DNA of 64,000 bases. It comes from Lacipirellula parvula. Lineage in GTDB: Bacteria > Planctomycetota > Planctomycetia > Pirellulales > Lacipirellulaceae. The DNA lies in assembly GCF_009177095.1 (NCBI RefSeq), contig NZ_AP021861.1:4942501-5006500 (forward strand), in the 5' to 3' direction. Shown here piece by piece: positions 18,544 through 27,266 of the stretch (within the stretch, counting starts at the first letter, position 1; each line of letters begins with the position of its first letter). The position numbers and the translations under genes were made by a program. Under the pieces are notes generated by a model that did no database searches, was not told where the DNA came from, and worked only from the letters and a program-made list of their open reading frames with translations.

Positions 18544-18721
18544 GACGAGACTCGGCCGAGTAAATTGGCGGCGTCGAAGAGAGTAGAAGAGAAGTCCCAG
18601 CTGCCAGCTGCGATTTTCCGCCTATTATTGCAAGGAGCGAGACTGGACTGCAACCAGATCGCCCAAGCACAATGCAGAAAGATCGCTTTTCGGGCCAATC
18701 ACCTCTGAAATAGGTCGATCC
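18544..18721. promoter_or_regulatory. Divergent control region between the AraC-type regulator and GH28 gene
   Basis: This 178-nt gap must hold promoters for both divergent genes and is the natural place for operators of the AraC-type regulator. I see no perfect palindrome. A short direct similarity (GGACTGCAACCAG near AATGCAGAAAG) is too weak to call. The assignment rests on position only. Confidence 0.35.
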
Positions 18722-20122
18722 ATGCAAGTCGCTCGCTCAAGCTGCCTCGGTATCGTTGCGGTCTTGATCTGCCGCGTCGCCGCGTGGGGAAGGGAGGGGG
18801 CTTGGGAGGAGTTGCCCGCGGTCGTCCAGGCGATCAGGACTACCGAATTCCCCAATCGAGACTTCTCGATTGCCGAGTACGGCGCTCATGAAGGGGGCGC
18901 TCGCGAGGGAGGCGCTGCCGACTGCAAGCCGGCGATCGACGCAGCGATTGCCGAATGCAGCGCCGCGGGGGGCGGCCGCGTCGTCGTGCCGCGAGGCGAA
19001 TGGCTCGTCAACGGGCCGATCCATCTCCGCTCGAACGTCAATCTCCACCTGGCGAGCGACGCGACGCTCAAGTTCTCTCCGGAACCGCGGTATTACCTGC
19101 CGGCCGTGTTCACGCGGTTTGAAGGGACGGAGCTGGTCAATTTCTCGCCGCTCGTTTACGCCATCGACCAGGAAAACGTCGCGATTACCGGCGCCGGGAC
19201 GCTCGACGGCCAAGCGGGGCCGAAGGCGTGGTGGCCGTGGAAGGGAAAATGGGGCGGCGAGGTCGACCATGGCTGGCAACCGGGCGATCCCGACCAGACG
19301 GCCGCCGTCGCGCGGCTGGGCAAACTGGCCGACGCCGGAACCTCGCCGACCGAGCGGCGCTTTGGCACGGACGATTACTTGCGTCCCAGTTTCGTGCAAT
19401 TCTACCGCTGCCGGCGCGTGCTGATCGACGGGGTGCGGATCATCAACTCGCCGATGTGGATCGTGCACCCTGTTCTGTGCGAATCGGTGATCATCCGCGG
19501 CGTCAGCGTCCACAGCCATGGGCCGAACAACGACGGCTGCAATCCCGAGTCGTGCCGTAACGTTCTCATCGAGGACTGCGAGTTCAATACGGGCGACGAT
19601 TGCATCGCGATCAAGTCGGGCCGCAACGCAGACGGCCGACGGCTGAACGTTCCGAGTGAGAACATCGTTATCCGCGGCTGCACGATGCGCGACGGCCACG
19701 GCGGCGTGACGCTTGGCAGCGAGATGAGCGGCGGCATTCGCAACGTCTACGTCGAGGATTGTGAGATGAGCAGCCCGAACCTGGAGCGGGCGATTCGCTT
19801 GAAATCGAACTCGCTCCGCGGCGGGTTTCTGGAGAATCTGTTCGTGCGCAACATTCGCGTCGGCGAGGTGAGCGATGCAGTGATTCACATCGACTTGCGC
19901 TATTTCGACGAAACGGGCGAGCATCCGCCGGTCGTGCGGAATCTGCATCTCGATCATATTACGTCGGAAAAGAGCGGCCGACCGCTCTGCTTCCTGGGCA
20001 CGGCGCGATCGCCGATTCGGGACGTGGTCATTGCGAACTGCCGGTTCGAAACGGCTGCCGAGCCAAGTATTATTGAGCATGTCGAGAGCTTGCAGCTTCT
20101 CAATGTGATGCAGCCGGAGTAA
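18722..20122 (+). CDS. Polygalacturonase-like glycoside hydrolase family 28
   Basis: 466 residues with an N-terminal export signal (residues about 1-22). The right-handed beta-helix shows the GH28 catalytic signatures: NNDGCNPES (NxD), NTGDDCIAIKSGRN (DD), GHGGVTLGSEMSGG (GHG) and RAIRLKSN in place of RIK. It hydrolyses alpha-1,4-galacturonic bonds of pectate, or the related glycans of rhamnogalacturonan. The N-terminal part (FSIAEYGAHEGG ... NVNLHLASDATL) is the usual entrance coil. It begins a plus-strand run with a DUF6807 gene and a symporter gene downstream, opposite the regulator. Confidence 0.9.
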   Translation: MQVARSSCLGIVAVLICRVAAWGREGAWEELPAVVQAIRTTEFPNRDFSIAEYGAHEGGAREGGAADCKPAIDAAIAECSAAGGGRVVVPRGEWLVNGPIHLRSNVNLHLASDATLKFSPEPRYYLPAVFTRFEGTELVNFSPLVYAIDQENVAITGAGTLDGQAGPKAWWPWKGKWGGEVDHGWQPGDPDQTAAVARLGKLADAGTSPTERRFGTDDYLRPSFVQFYRCRRVLIDGVRIINSPMWIVHPVLCESVIIRGVSVHSHGPNNDGCNPESCRNVLIEDCEFNTGDDCIAIKSGRNADGRRLNVPSENIVIRGCTMRDGHGGVTLGSEMSGGIRNVYVEDCEMSSPNLERAIRLKSNSLRGGFLENLFVRNIRVGEVSDAVIHIDLRYFDETGEHPPVVRNLHLDHITSEKSGRPLCFLGTARSPIRDVVIANCRFETAAEPSIIEHVESLQLLNVMQPE

Positions 20123-20170
20123 CGCTAGATGGCCCGCAGCAGTCAACAAGTCTTCTGATGATCGAGCAAC

Positions 20171-21145
20171 ATGATTCAACCTGTTCCGAAGACTCTCTTG
20201 AGTGCGCTCTGTTTCGTTGGCGCCCTTGCCGCCGCAAGCTCCGCGGCTGAACCGAAGCTCACCGTCAGCGAAGAACCGGACGGCGCGACCGTCTACGTCG
20301 ACGGCGAGGTGTTCGCCCGCTACCTCAAACGCTCGGGCACGCGACCTGTGCTGTGGCCGATTAACGGGCCGACGGGCGCTCCGGTGACGCGTCGCTATCC
20401 CGTCGGCGGCCGCGGGCCGGGCGAGGAGATTGATCATGTTCATCACCGGTCCGCGTGGTTTGGGTACGAGGGAGTTAACGGATTTGATTTCTGGCATGAA
20501 CCGGAGCCGGGCGTGAAGCGGCCTTACCCCGCGGGGACGGTTGCTCACCGCGAGTTCGTGCGGCTCGACAGCAACGATAAAGCCGCCGTCGTCGGCGCCC
20601 GCAACGATTGGCTCGACCCGAGCGGTAAGGCGATCGCTCACGATGAACGGTTGTTGGAATTCGGCGCGACAAGCGACGCCCGCTGGATCGACTTTCGGAT
20701 TCGGCTGTGGTCGGCTGACGGACCGTTGACGATTGGCGATACGAAGGAAGGTCTGTTTGCGGTCCGCGTCGGCAGCACGATGCGGGTCGACGCGAAGCAA
20801 GGAGGCCGGATCGTTAACAGTCACGGGGAAACTGACGGAGCAACTTGGGGCAAGGAAGCGGAGTGGGTCGACTATCAAGGCCCGGTCGACGGCGAGCAGG
20901 TTGGCATCGCGATCTTCGCCGATCCGAAATCGAAATACGGCATGCCCCGCTGGCACGTTAGGCCCTACGGGCTCCACGCGGCGAACCCGTTTGGCAAGGC
21001 GGCCTACTCTGGCGACGCCAACGAGAAAGGCGGGCTCACCGTTCCTGCCGGCGAATCGGTCGATCTTCGCTATCGCATCTATCTTCATCGCGGCGATGAA
21101 GTCGTCGGTAATGTTGCCGAAGCGTACGAGGCGTTTGCTAAGTGA
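20171..21145 (+). CDS. DUF6807 (PmoA-like) exported protein
   Basis: 324 residues with a signal peptide ending at ASSAAEPK. The core matches the DUF6807 family: RPVLWPINGPTGAPVTRRYPV, DHVHHRSAWFGYEGVNG with a His-rich probable metal or substrate site, DFWHEP, and a C-terminal TVPAGESVDLRYRIYLH segment. Databases often call it PmoA or methane oxygenase, but it has no relation to particulate methane monooxygenase. The fold resembles galactose-mutarotase-like beta-sandwiches, and members cluster with polysaccharide and sugar-oxidation genes, as here behind GH28. Activity is unknown. Confidence 0.8.
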   Translation: MIQPVPKTLLSALCFVGALAAASSAAEPKLTVSEEPDGATVYVDGEVFARYLKRSGTRPVLWPINGPTGAPVTRRYPVGGRGPGEEIDHVHHRSAWFGYEGVNGFDFWHEPEPGVKRPYPAGTVAHREFVRLDSNDKAAVVGARNDWLDPSGKAIAHDERLLEFGATSDARWIDFRIRLWSADGPLTIGDTKEGLFAVRVGSTMRVDAKQGGRIVNSHGETDGATWGKEAEWVDYQGPVDGEQVGIAIFADPKSKYGMPRWHVRPYGLHAANPFGKAAYSGDANEKGGLTVPAGESVDLRYRIYLHRGDEVVGNVAEAYEAFAK

Positions 21146-21177
21146 GCTGACCCGCGGGCGGCGTTTTGTCGCCGAGC

Positions 21178-21329
21178 GAATTTTGTCGCGAAACGCCTTT
21201 ATGGCGACAGAATTCGTAACCTCTTAACGCTGCGGCATTTCTGTCCCGTGGCGCCAGCGCCAATTTTGTCGCGACAGAATTGTGTCGCCTGATGCATTTT
21301 TGGCGACACAATTCGTAAGTCGCCTTACG
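21178..21329. repeat. Tandem covarying hairpins in a 450-nt intergenic gap
   Basis: The gap 21146-21595 holds no gene but a run of related hairpins. Unit 1: GAATTTTGTCGC (21178-21189) pairs with GCGACAGAATTC (21204-21215), with one T-G pair. A 20-nt self-complementary core lies at 21262-21281. Unit 2: AATTGTGTCGCC (21278-21289) pairs perfectly with GGCGACACAATT (21302-21313). A smaller stem CGTAAG/CTTACG follows at 21314-21329. Units 1 and 2 end in the same ATTCGTAA. The T-G pair of unit 1 is a G-C pair in unit 2, as expected if pairing is under selection. From 21330 on I see nothing. Confidence 0.7.
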
Positions 21330-21595
21330 TATTGGAGTTGCGATTACATTTCATTGCATCGTGTCTTTGAAACTGCACGTCGCGTTGCGAGCCATGGCTG
21401 CGACTGCGCCCATAGCGAAAACAGTGACAAGCGCGCAGCGCGAGTGCTTTGCCGGCGACGTACGCGGGCGAACCTCGACTCAATGGTCATGCGTACACAG
21501 TACAGATGTCAGTGGCCGATTTCAACAAAAAAATGAGTGGCTGATTTGGTAGTTGCTAAGCTGAAGTAAAACAGCTGCTCGTGAGTACCTAACGT

Positions 21596-21988
21596 ATGGC
21601 CGATCACGATCCACCGTCTGACCGCGAATCGGCGCGAACGTTCCGTTGGAGCCTCCGCACGTTGCTGCTCGTCGTTGTTCCGCTGTGCATCGCCCTGGCT
21701 TATGGCGCTGGCGAGTTTCGTCGCGTTTCGCGAGCCGTCGCTGCGCGCAATCTGATGATGAGCAAGGCGGCGATGTCGCCGCGTGCCCCGCTCGCCGACG
21801 GCGTCCTGCGGTTCAGAAGCGGCGCCGTCGCCGACGCGGATTTGGCCGCCTTCGTGCCCGCGTTTAACGGCGGCCTGCCAGACGGCTTGGGAACGATTCG
21901 CGTTCTCGACCTCAATGGCTCGCCCGTGAGCGAGGAGGCGATTGGACGCTTTCGCGTCGCTGTTCCCGAGTGCGAGGTGCGGCGCTAA
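21596..21988 (+). CDS. Small single-pass membrane protein, function unknown
   Basis: 130 residues. After a polar start and the phrase RTFRWSLRTLLLVVVPLCIALAY comes one membrane helix, then a soluble part outside with ADLAAFVPAFNGG and IRVLDLNGSPVSEEAIGRF. The latter looks like one or two leucine-rich-repeat turns. The FxxSLRTLLL helix start is common in short planctomycete membrane proteins. It lies between the hairpin region and the symporter; no function can be inferred. Confidence 0.6.
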   Translation: MADHDPPSDRESARTFRWSLRTLLLVVVPLCIALAYGAGEFRRVSRAVAARNLMMSKAAMSPRAPLADGVLRFRSGAVADADLAAFVPAFNGGLPDGLGTIRVLDLNGSPVSEEAIGRFRVAVPECEVRR

Positions 21989-22095
21989 GGGCGAACGCGT
22001 CAACGGCCGCCCCTCTATCGGCAGTGAGCGGTTTGAGGTTAGGCTGCTGAGCGGCTACCTCGCCAACGCTTCACCTTTCTCGATTTCCGCCGCCC

Positions 22096-23601
22096 GTGTC
22101 CCCCACCGTCTTGCTGCCGCCGCTCGCCGCGCTTGATCACGCTCAGCTTGATCGCTTCGACTACGTGATCATCGGGTTGTATCTCACGGCAATGCTTGCG
22201 CTCGGGGCGGTGCTTTCTTCGCGGATCAAGGCGTTCAAAGATTACTTTCTCGCCGGCGGGGCGCTCACGACGCCGCTGCTCATTTGCACGCTGGTAAGCT
22301 CGTACTACGGCATCGAGGCGATGTTCGGCACGAGCGAATCGGGGTTTTATTACGGCGTTGCGGCGTGGTTTTGGTTTAGCTTGCCGTTTTACGTGTTCAT
22401 CACGTTCGCGGCTCTTGTCATCGCCCCGCGACTACGACGCTACGAAGGGGCGATGACGCTTTCCGATATTCTGGAACGACATTACGGCCAGCCAACGCGG
22501 GTGGTGGGGGCGATTGCGTGCTTCCTGTACTCGGCTCCGATCATCGCGATGGCGGGCATGATGACGCTGATGCAATTTCTCGGCATTCCGATCGTGTGGG
22601 GATTGCTGGCGGCGATTGCGATTTGCGCGGCGTACACGATGCTGGGCGGATTGTGGGCCGATGCGATCAGCGACACGATGCAGTTTGTGCTGATGTGCGT
22701 CTCGCTGGCGATCGCGATTCCGTTCGCCGTCGAGTGGATTGGGGGCTGGACGTTCGTTGAACAGATGAAAGCGGCGGACGAGACGGCTCACCACTTTTCT
22801 CACCACGGAGGCCAAAGCGGCTGGATGCTGGCCGCGTGGACGATGACGTGCCTCACCGTGCTCGTCGAACCGGCGTTTTATCAGCGGACGTTTGCGGCGG
22901 CGGGTACTCGCAGCGTGCAGCGAGCGCTGCTGACCGGCATCGTGTTGTGGGCTGCCTACGATTGGGGGGTGACGCTGATCGGCATCATCGCTCGTTCGGC
23001 GGTGGAGCGAGGGATGCTGCCTGCCGATCTCGAAGGCAAGGCCGCGCTGCTGACGATTTGCATGGAGATGCTGCCGACTGGGCTGAGGGGACTGATGATT
23101 GGCGGCATTCTGGCGGCGGCGATGTCGATGATCGACAGCTATTCGCTGCTGGCGAGCGGCAACGTCGTGTACGACGTCTACCGGCCGCTGTTCAACCCGC
23201 AGGCGTCCGACCGCCGACTGCTCGTGATGACGCGCGTCGGGGTGTTTGCGGTGATGATCGCCTCGGCGCTGATTAGCCTCTTGTTCGAGCGAATGCGCGA
23301 TACGTGGCAGTTTATGTCGGGCATCATGGCGTCGGTGGTGCTCGTGCCGGTGATGGGGGCGTTTTTTAGCCGACCGAAGCCGGCGGCGGGGCTGGGGGGC
23401 GCGATCGGCGGGTTCATCGGGCTGATCGCGTTTTATGCGTTACTTTACGCGCGAGGCGAGTTCGACGACGGTGAAAAAACCTTTGTCTGGCGAATCGCAG
23501 GCGCAGAGATATGGCAAGACTATGCGGTGCTGTGCGCACTGCCGGTGTCGCTAGCGGGGTTCATTGCGGGCAACAGGTTTGGGAAGGAGGCGCCGCGATG
23601 A
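22096..23601 (+). CDS. Sodium:solute symporter (SSS family), probable uronate or sugar transporter
   Basis: 501 residues with about 13 membrane helices. The start FDYVIIGLYLTAMLALG, KDYFLAGG, and the middle TMLGGLWADAISDTMQF are SSS signatures. It begins with GTG and has no clear ribosome site, so the exact start is uncertain. The position after GH28 and DUF6807 in the pectin region suggests uptake of galacturonate or short oligogalacturonides with sodium, but SSS members carry many solutes. Its stop overlaps the start of a 36-residue membrane protein (ATGA). Confidence 0.85.
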   Translation: MSPTVLLPPLAALDHAQLDRFDYVIIGLYLTAMLALGAVLSSRIKAFKDYFLAGGALTTPLLICTLVSSYYGIEAMFGTSESGFYYGVAAWFWFSLPFYVFITFAALVIAPRLRRYEGAMTLSDILERHYGQPTRVVGAIACFLYSAPIIAMAGMMTLMQFLGIPIVWGLLAAIAICAAYTMLGGLWADAISDTMQFVLMCVSLAIAIPFAVEWIGGWTFVEQMKAADETAHHFSHHGGQSGWMLAAWTMTCLTVLVEPAFYQRTFAAAGTRSVQRALLTGIVLWAAYDWGVTLIGIIARSAVERGMLPADLEGKAALLTICMEMLPTGLRGLMIGGILAAAMSMIDSYSLLASGNVVYDVYRPLFNPQASDRRLLVMTRVGVFAVMIASALISLLFERMRDTWQFMSGIMASVVLVPVMGAFFSRPKPAAGLGGAIGGFIGLIAFYALLYARGEFDDGEKTFVWRIAGAEIWQDYAVLCALPVSLAGFIAGNRFGKEAPR

Positions 23602-23708
23602 TTGAGATCGTCACGTGGTTGAGCGTTGCGGTGCTGGGGCCGGGGTCGATTGCGATCTTTATTTGGTTCTTGTGCGATCTGCGGCGGATTTTTCGGCGGG
23701 ATGAATAG
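23598..23708 (+). CDS. 36-residue membrane protein coupled to the symporter
   Basis: ATG at 23598 overlaps the symporter stop by 4 nt (ATGA), with GGAGG near 23586-23590 as ribosome site. The product starts MIEIVTWLSVAV, spans the membrane once (about residues 4-26) and ends in the basic cytoplasmic tail CDLRRIFRRDE. Several transporters of this fold depend on tiny single-helix subunits, so an accessory role is plausible. It could be lost by annotation cut-offs. No homologue is named from memory. Confidence 0.65.
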   Translation: MIEIVTWLSVAVLGPGSIAIFIWFLCDLRRIFRRDE

Positions 23709-23738
23709 GTTGTGTCGGCGGATTTCCCAAAGTAATTC

Positions 23739-23830
23739 TTGTGGGAGGCGTCTCCGACGCCGATACCGGTCACCACCACACGCGGTTAAGTATTGCAACG
23801 CCGCTTCGGGGTCGGAGACCCCTCCCACAA
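23739..23830. repeat. Inverted repeat between convergent symporter and PL1-GH43 genes
   Basis: TTGTGGGAGGCGTCTCCGAC at 23739-23758 is the inverse complement of 23811-23830 with one mismatch in 20; the loop is 52 nt. The right arm runs into ATTTTTGGGGG. Phrases of this kind (GGGAGGCGTCTCCGACGCC) recur in planctomycete intergenic DNA. It may also stop transcripts from both sides. Confidence 0.75.
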
Positions 23831-23860
23831 TTTTTGGGGGCAAGGCTCTGTCGGTATGAC

Positions 23861-26800
23861 TTACCGCGGCGTCTTTCGAACCGCCGCAGCTTTCAGCGTT
23901 TCGACGATACTGCGCGGAACCTTTAGCACCGTGCCGTGCTTGTGCCCTTTGGGGAACGAGACCTCGCCGGTCGCATCGACGAACGTCTTGAAATCTTTCG
24001 TCCGTGCGGCGCCGTAGATTTCCTTGCGATAGGCGTCGTAGTAGACGAGCCACTCGTCGCCGAGACGCAGCGCCGTGGGGCCTTCGCTGAAATGGTCGGT
24101 GAACGGCCCAGTCACGTCGCACCACGGGCCGAGCGGGGTGTCGCCGACGGCCGCGTAGAGTTGGTGGCCCTGACGCGTGTTGTTCTTGAGTACCAGGACG
24201 TAGCGGTCGCCGTCGCGGACGATCGTCGCGTCGATCACGCTGAAGCCGGGATCGCAGAAGAGTTGCGCAGGGGAGAATTCTTTGAAGTCGCGCGTCGTCG
24301 TGCAGTACATCCGCTGATTGTTGTCGTGCGGTTCGCCGTTGTCGGAGAACCGGCCGGGGATGGTCGACGCCCAGCAGACAATGAATTGGTCGTTGGGCTC
24401 GTCGTAGAACAACTCGGGCGCCCAGACGTTGACTGTCGTCGGCTCGTGCTCCATCACGGGGATAAACTGCTGCTCGCTCCAATGAATGAGATCTTTGGAG
24501 TTCGCGTAGCCGAAGCCTTGGTCGTCTTTCCAACCAGTCGTCCAGACGAGGTGGAAGGTGCCGTCGGGACCGCGGGCGAGGCTGGGGTCGCGCATCAGTT
24601 GATGCTGGCCGACCGTTGGCTTAAGGAAGGTTCCGGGGCTTTCTGCCCACTTGAGGCCGTCTTCGCTCGTGAGGAAGTGGAGGCCGTCTGCGCCGTTCTC
24701 TCGAAAAGACGTGAACAGATACGTTTCATCCGCAGCGTCTGCTTGCTGGGCGAGGACGGATTCTAATTCCGCGACGCCGCGGTTGGTCGCCGTAAGCTTC
24801 GCGGCGGCGCGTTGCCGGGCGTTCGCCTCGGCGACGACGCTCGACAGGTAGTCCTCCAGGTTCGTGTAGCCGTCGTGATTGCGATCGCCGTTCGCATCAC
24901 TCAGGTCCCCCGCGGGCGAGCGGGGGTTGAGTCCGTGGACATCCTCCCACGCATCGGGAATGCCGTCGTCGTCGCTGTCCCAACCGGCTTCGCGATTGAC
25001 TTCGGGGTAGTCCTCCCAACCGCCCACGTCTTTCTGCGAGTCAGGAAGCCCCTTCAATCCGCTGACGCTGCCGGTGAACGCGGCAACGCCGTCGCGGACT
25101 TCATCGATCACACGGCGATCGTGATCGTCGAGCGTTGGAATGTTGCAGCCCACATTCTTCAGAACGTCGTCAAACGCTTTCTCGGCGGTTTGCGTCGCGA
25201 CGAAGGATTCGAAAAACGGCTTCTCGACGATGAAGTTGGCGTGAGGCTCGCCGCCCCGTTCGAAGACGCCCGCCAGCGGCTCGTCGGCGTCGTAGCGGCC
25301 TTCCATCACGTTACCGGCAACGAAATATTCTTGCGGGCCGAAGGCGGGGACGGCTTCGCGTTCGGCCATCAGCACGTGGAAGACGTCCGAGGCTGGGCCG
25401 GGCTTGTAGTAGTTGTTGACGAAGTTGACTTGCCGGGCGCCGCCGTCGGTAGTGCGATGGCCCCAGTTGAAGACGACGTTGTTGCGGATATCGAGTCGGC
25501 CGGCGTGGCGCGTCGCCTTATCGAGGCCGCCGGCCAGACTCCAATTGCGCCCCGAGCAGTGAGCGAGCAAGTTGTGGTGGAAGCTGCCGACGTCGCCGCT
25601 GATGCTCGCGGCGTAACCGTGCTGCGTTCCCTTCTTGTACTTCTTGTGGCCGGCGATGTTGAGGGCCTCGGAAATGAGCGTGCGTTGCAGCGTGACGTTG
25701 CGGGCGCCGCGCGAGCTGAAGGCTTCGTCTTGCGTCCAGCTGATCGAGCAGTGGTCGATGATCGAGTGGTCGGTCGAGGCCATCCCCATGCCGTCGAGCG
25801 TTTGTCCCGACGTGTCGCCGGGGCGAACGCGGAGGTAGCGGATGATCGCGTCGTGCGTGCCGAGCATGCCGAGGTTGTAGTTGGCGAGGCAGATGCCTTT
25901 GCCGGGCGCCGTTTGGCCAGCGATGGTGAGATACGGATTGCGGATGATCAGCTTACTTTGCAGGACGATCTTGCCGCCGACGTCGAAGATGATTGTTCGC
26001 GGGCCGTCGGCTTCGACCGCGGCGCGAAAACTGCCAGGGCCGCTGTCGTTGAGGTTCGTCACCTTGAGAACGGCGCCGCCGCGGCCGCCGATGGCGAAGC
26101 GACCGTAGCCCTCGGCGCCGGGGAAGGCGAGATGTCGCGGGCGAAACGTCCAGACGTCGCCCGGTGTGACGCGGCCGGCGGCGTCGATGGCATCGACCCG
26201 CCAGGCGTAGTGGAGGAGCGATTTGTTCGGGTCGACGCTTACCTCGATGCTGCTGCCGTCGATCGTGCCGAGATGCGCAGGCGAACCGCTGACGGCGGCG
26301 GCGATTGTTTCGAACGCCGCGTCGGCGGAGTCGCCGGCGGCGAAGTAGAGTTCGTACTTCACCGCGGAGGCGGGGGGGCGCCATTCGAGGCGCACCCGGC
26401 CGTCGTCCCCGTCGACGTGGGCGTCGTCGTCGGCAGGGGAGGGGGCGCGGCACTTGCGCGTGGGATCGACGGCGCCGATTTCAAAACCATTGAGGATCAC
26501 CTGCGCGTCGGCGTGTGGGTTGGCCGCGGCGATGCGAATCAGAGCGGCGCCGCGGTCGCCGACGGTGAACGGGATGCAGGCGCTCGCTGCAGAGAGGTTG
26601 TCGGCCGCTTGATGCGAAGGCTCAACGGTTTGTTGGTCGGAGTTTTCCGCTGCTGCGCCGTCGACCGTGATGCGGTATGCATCGCTCGCCGCATCGTCGA
26701 GCAAGTTGTGATAAGTGACCAGCGAGTGCTGGCCGGCGGGCAAGCCTTCAATCGCGATCTCCAGCGTTGCCGCTGCGTTCGCGCCGCTGGCTTGCACGCC

Positions 26801-27124
26801 GTCGGTCGCCATCGTGGCGCCTTTGGCGAGCCCCTTCTTGTTCCAAACGCCGCGAAGCGCCGCCGGCGACTTGCCGTCGCTGCTCACCGCGCGCAGCGTC
26901 ACCGTCACGCCGTCGAACGTTTGCGTCGCTGTGGCGCTGTCGGCGACTTGCCACTCTTGCCAGCCCGGCGTGCCGGTGTCGTTGCGGCCGGTGTTCATGC
27001 CGAGATCGACGCGGAGCGGGCGGGCCCAACTTGGCGCGGCGGCTAGGCTAGATTGCCCGCATGCCGTCAACGGAACGATGACCATGAGCGCAGCGGATGC
27101 CATGTAGACGCGAGATCGGATCAT
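23861..27124 (-). CDS. Secreted pectate lyase (PL1-type) fused to a GH43-like five-blade propeller
   Basis: 1087 residues. After a signal sequence (VYMASAALMVIVPLTACG) come a carbohydrate-binding-like beta domain (about 25-230) and a fibronectin-III-like segment (about 235-325). A PL1 beta-helix follows (about 328-700; FPGAEGYGRFA, VTNLNDSGPGSFRAAV, YLTIAGQTAPGKG, IIDHCSISWTQDE). Thrombospondin-3 calcium loops (DSDDDGIPDAWED, DGYTNLEDYL) link to a C-terminal domain (about 780-1085) with GH43 catalytic motifs: MRDPSLA, WAPELFY, VIDATIV and SEGPTAL. The two catalytic domains would cut pectate backbone and probably arabinan or galactan side chains. The start at 27124 could also be 27103. Confidence 0.85.
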   Translation of the reverse strand: MIRSRVYMASAALMVIVPLTACGQSSLAAAPSWARPLRVDLGMNTGRNDTGTPGWQEWQVADSATATQTFDGVTVTLRAVSSDGKSPAALRGVWNKKGLAKGATMATDGVQASGANAAATLEIAIEGLPAGQHSLVTYHNLLDDAASDAYRITVDGAAAENSDQQTVEPSHQAADNLSAASACIPFTVGDRGAALIRIAAANPHADAQVILNGFEIGAVDPTRKCRAPSPADDDAHVDGDDGRVRLEWRPPASAVKYELYFAAGDSADAAFETIAAAVSGSPAHLGTIDGSSIEVSVDPNKSLLHYAWRVDAIDAAGRVTPGDVWTFRPRHLAFPGAEGYGRFAIGGRGGAVLKVTNLNDSGPGSFRAAVEADGPRTIIFDVGGKIVLQSKLIIRNPYLTIAGQTAPGKGICLANYNLGMLGTHDAIIRYLRVRPGDTSGQTLDGMGMASTDHSIIDHCSISWTQDEAFSSRGARNVTLQRTLISEALNIAGHKKYKKGTQHGYAASISGDVGSFHHNLLAHCSGRNWSLAGGLDKATRHAGRLDIRNNVVFNWGHRTTDGGARQVNFVNNYYKPGPASDVFHVLMAEREAVPAFGPQEYFVAGNVMEGRYDADEPLAGVFERGGEPHANFIVEKPFFESFVATQTAEKAFDDVLKNVGCNIPTLDDHDRRVIDEVRDGVAAFTGSVSGLKGLPDSQKDVGGWEDYPEVNREAGWDSDDDGIPDAWEDVHGLNPRSPAGDLSDANGDRNHDGYTNLEDYLSSVVAEANARQRAAAKLTATNRGVAELESVLAQQADAADETYLFTSFRENGADGLHFLTSEDGLKWAESPGTFLKPTVGQHQLMRDPSLARGPDGTFHLVWTTGWKDDQGFGYANSKDLIHWSEQQFIPVMEHEPTTVNVWAPELFYDEPNDQFIVCWASTIPGRFSDNGEPHDNNQRMYCTTTRDFKEFSPAQLFCDPGFSVIDATIVRDGDRYVLVLKNNTRQGHQLYAAVGDTPLGPWCDVTGPFTDHFSEGPTALRLGDEWLVYYDAYRKEIYGAARTKDFKTFVDATGEVSFPKGHKHGTVLKVPRSIVETLKAAAVRKTPR

Positions 27125-27266
27125 AGCGAGCGTGCTCGAGCGACCAGGAAGAGAGGGCGCCGCAAACGACATGGCGCCCGTGCCATATTCTAGCAAGCAG
27201 CGACGACGATCGCTCGTCATGCGGGCCGCGACTTAGGCAGCCACCGCGACGGAAGATGCTGCGAAA

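Noticed and set aside
18737-21088. Minus-strand open frame of 783 codons across GH28 and DUF6807
   Set aside because: It spans two well-supported plus-strand genes and their gap and has no domain, so it is a codon-position shadow.
20171-21145. Methane monooxygenase subunit (PmoA)
   Set aside because: The name is a database label for DUF6807; the protein is exported, lacks the PmoA membrane helices and sits in a pectin region.
24812-27046. Long plus-strand open frame (744 codons) opposite the PL1-GH43 gene
   Set aside because: Arg/Val/Ala-rich shadow of a GC-rich gene; the minus-strand product has a signal peptide and catalytic motifs, this one has none.
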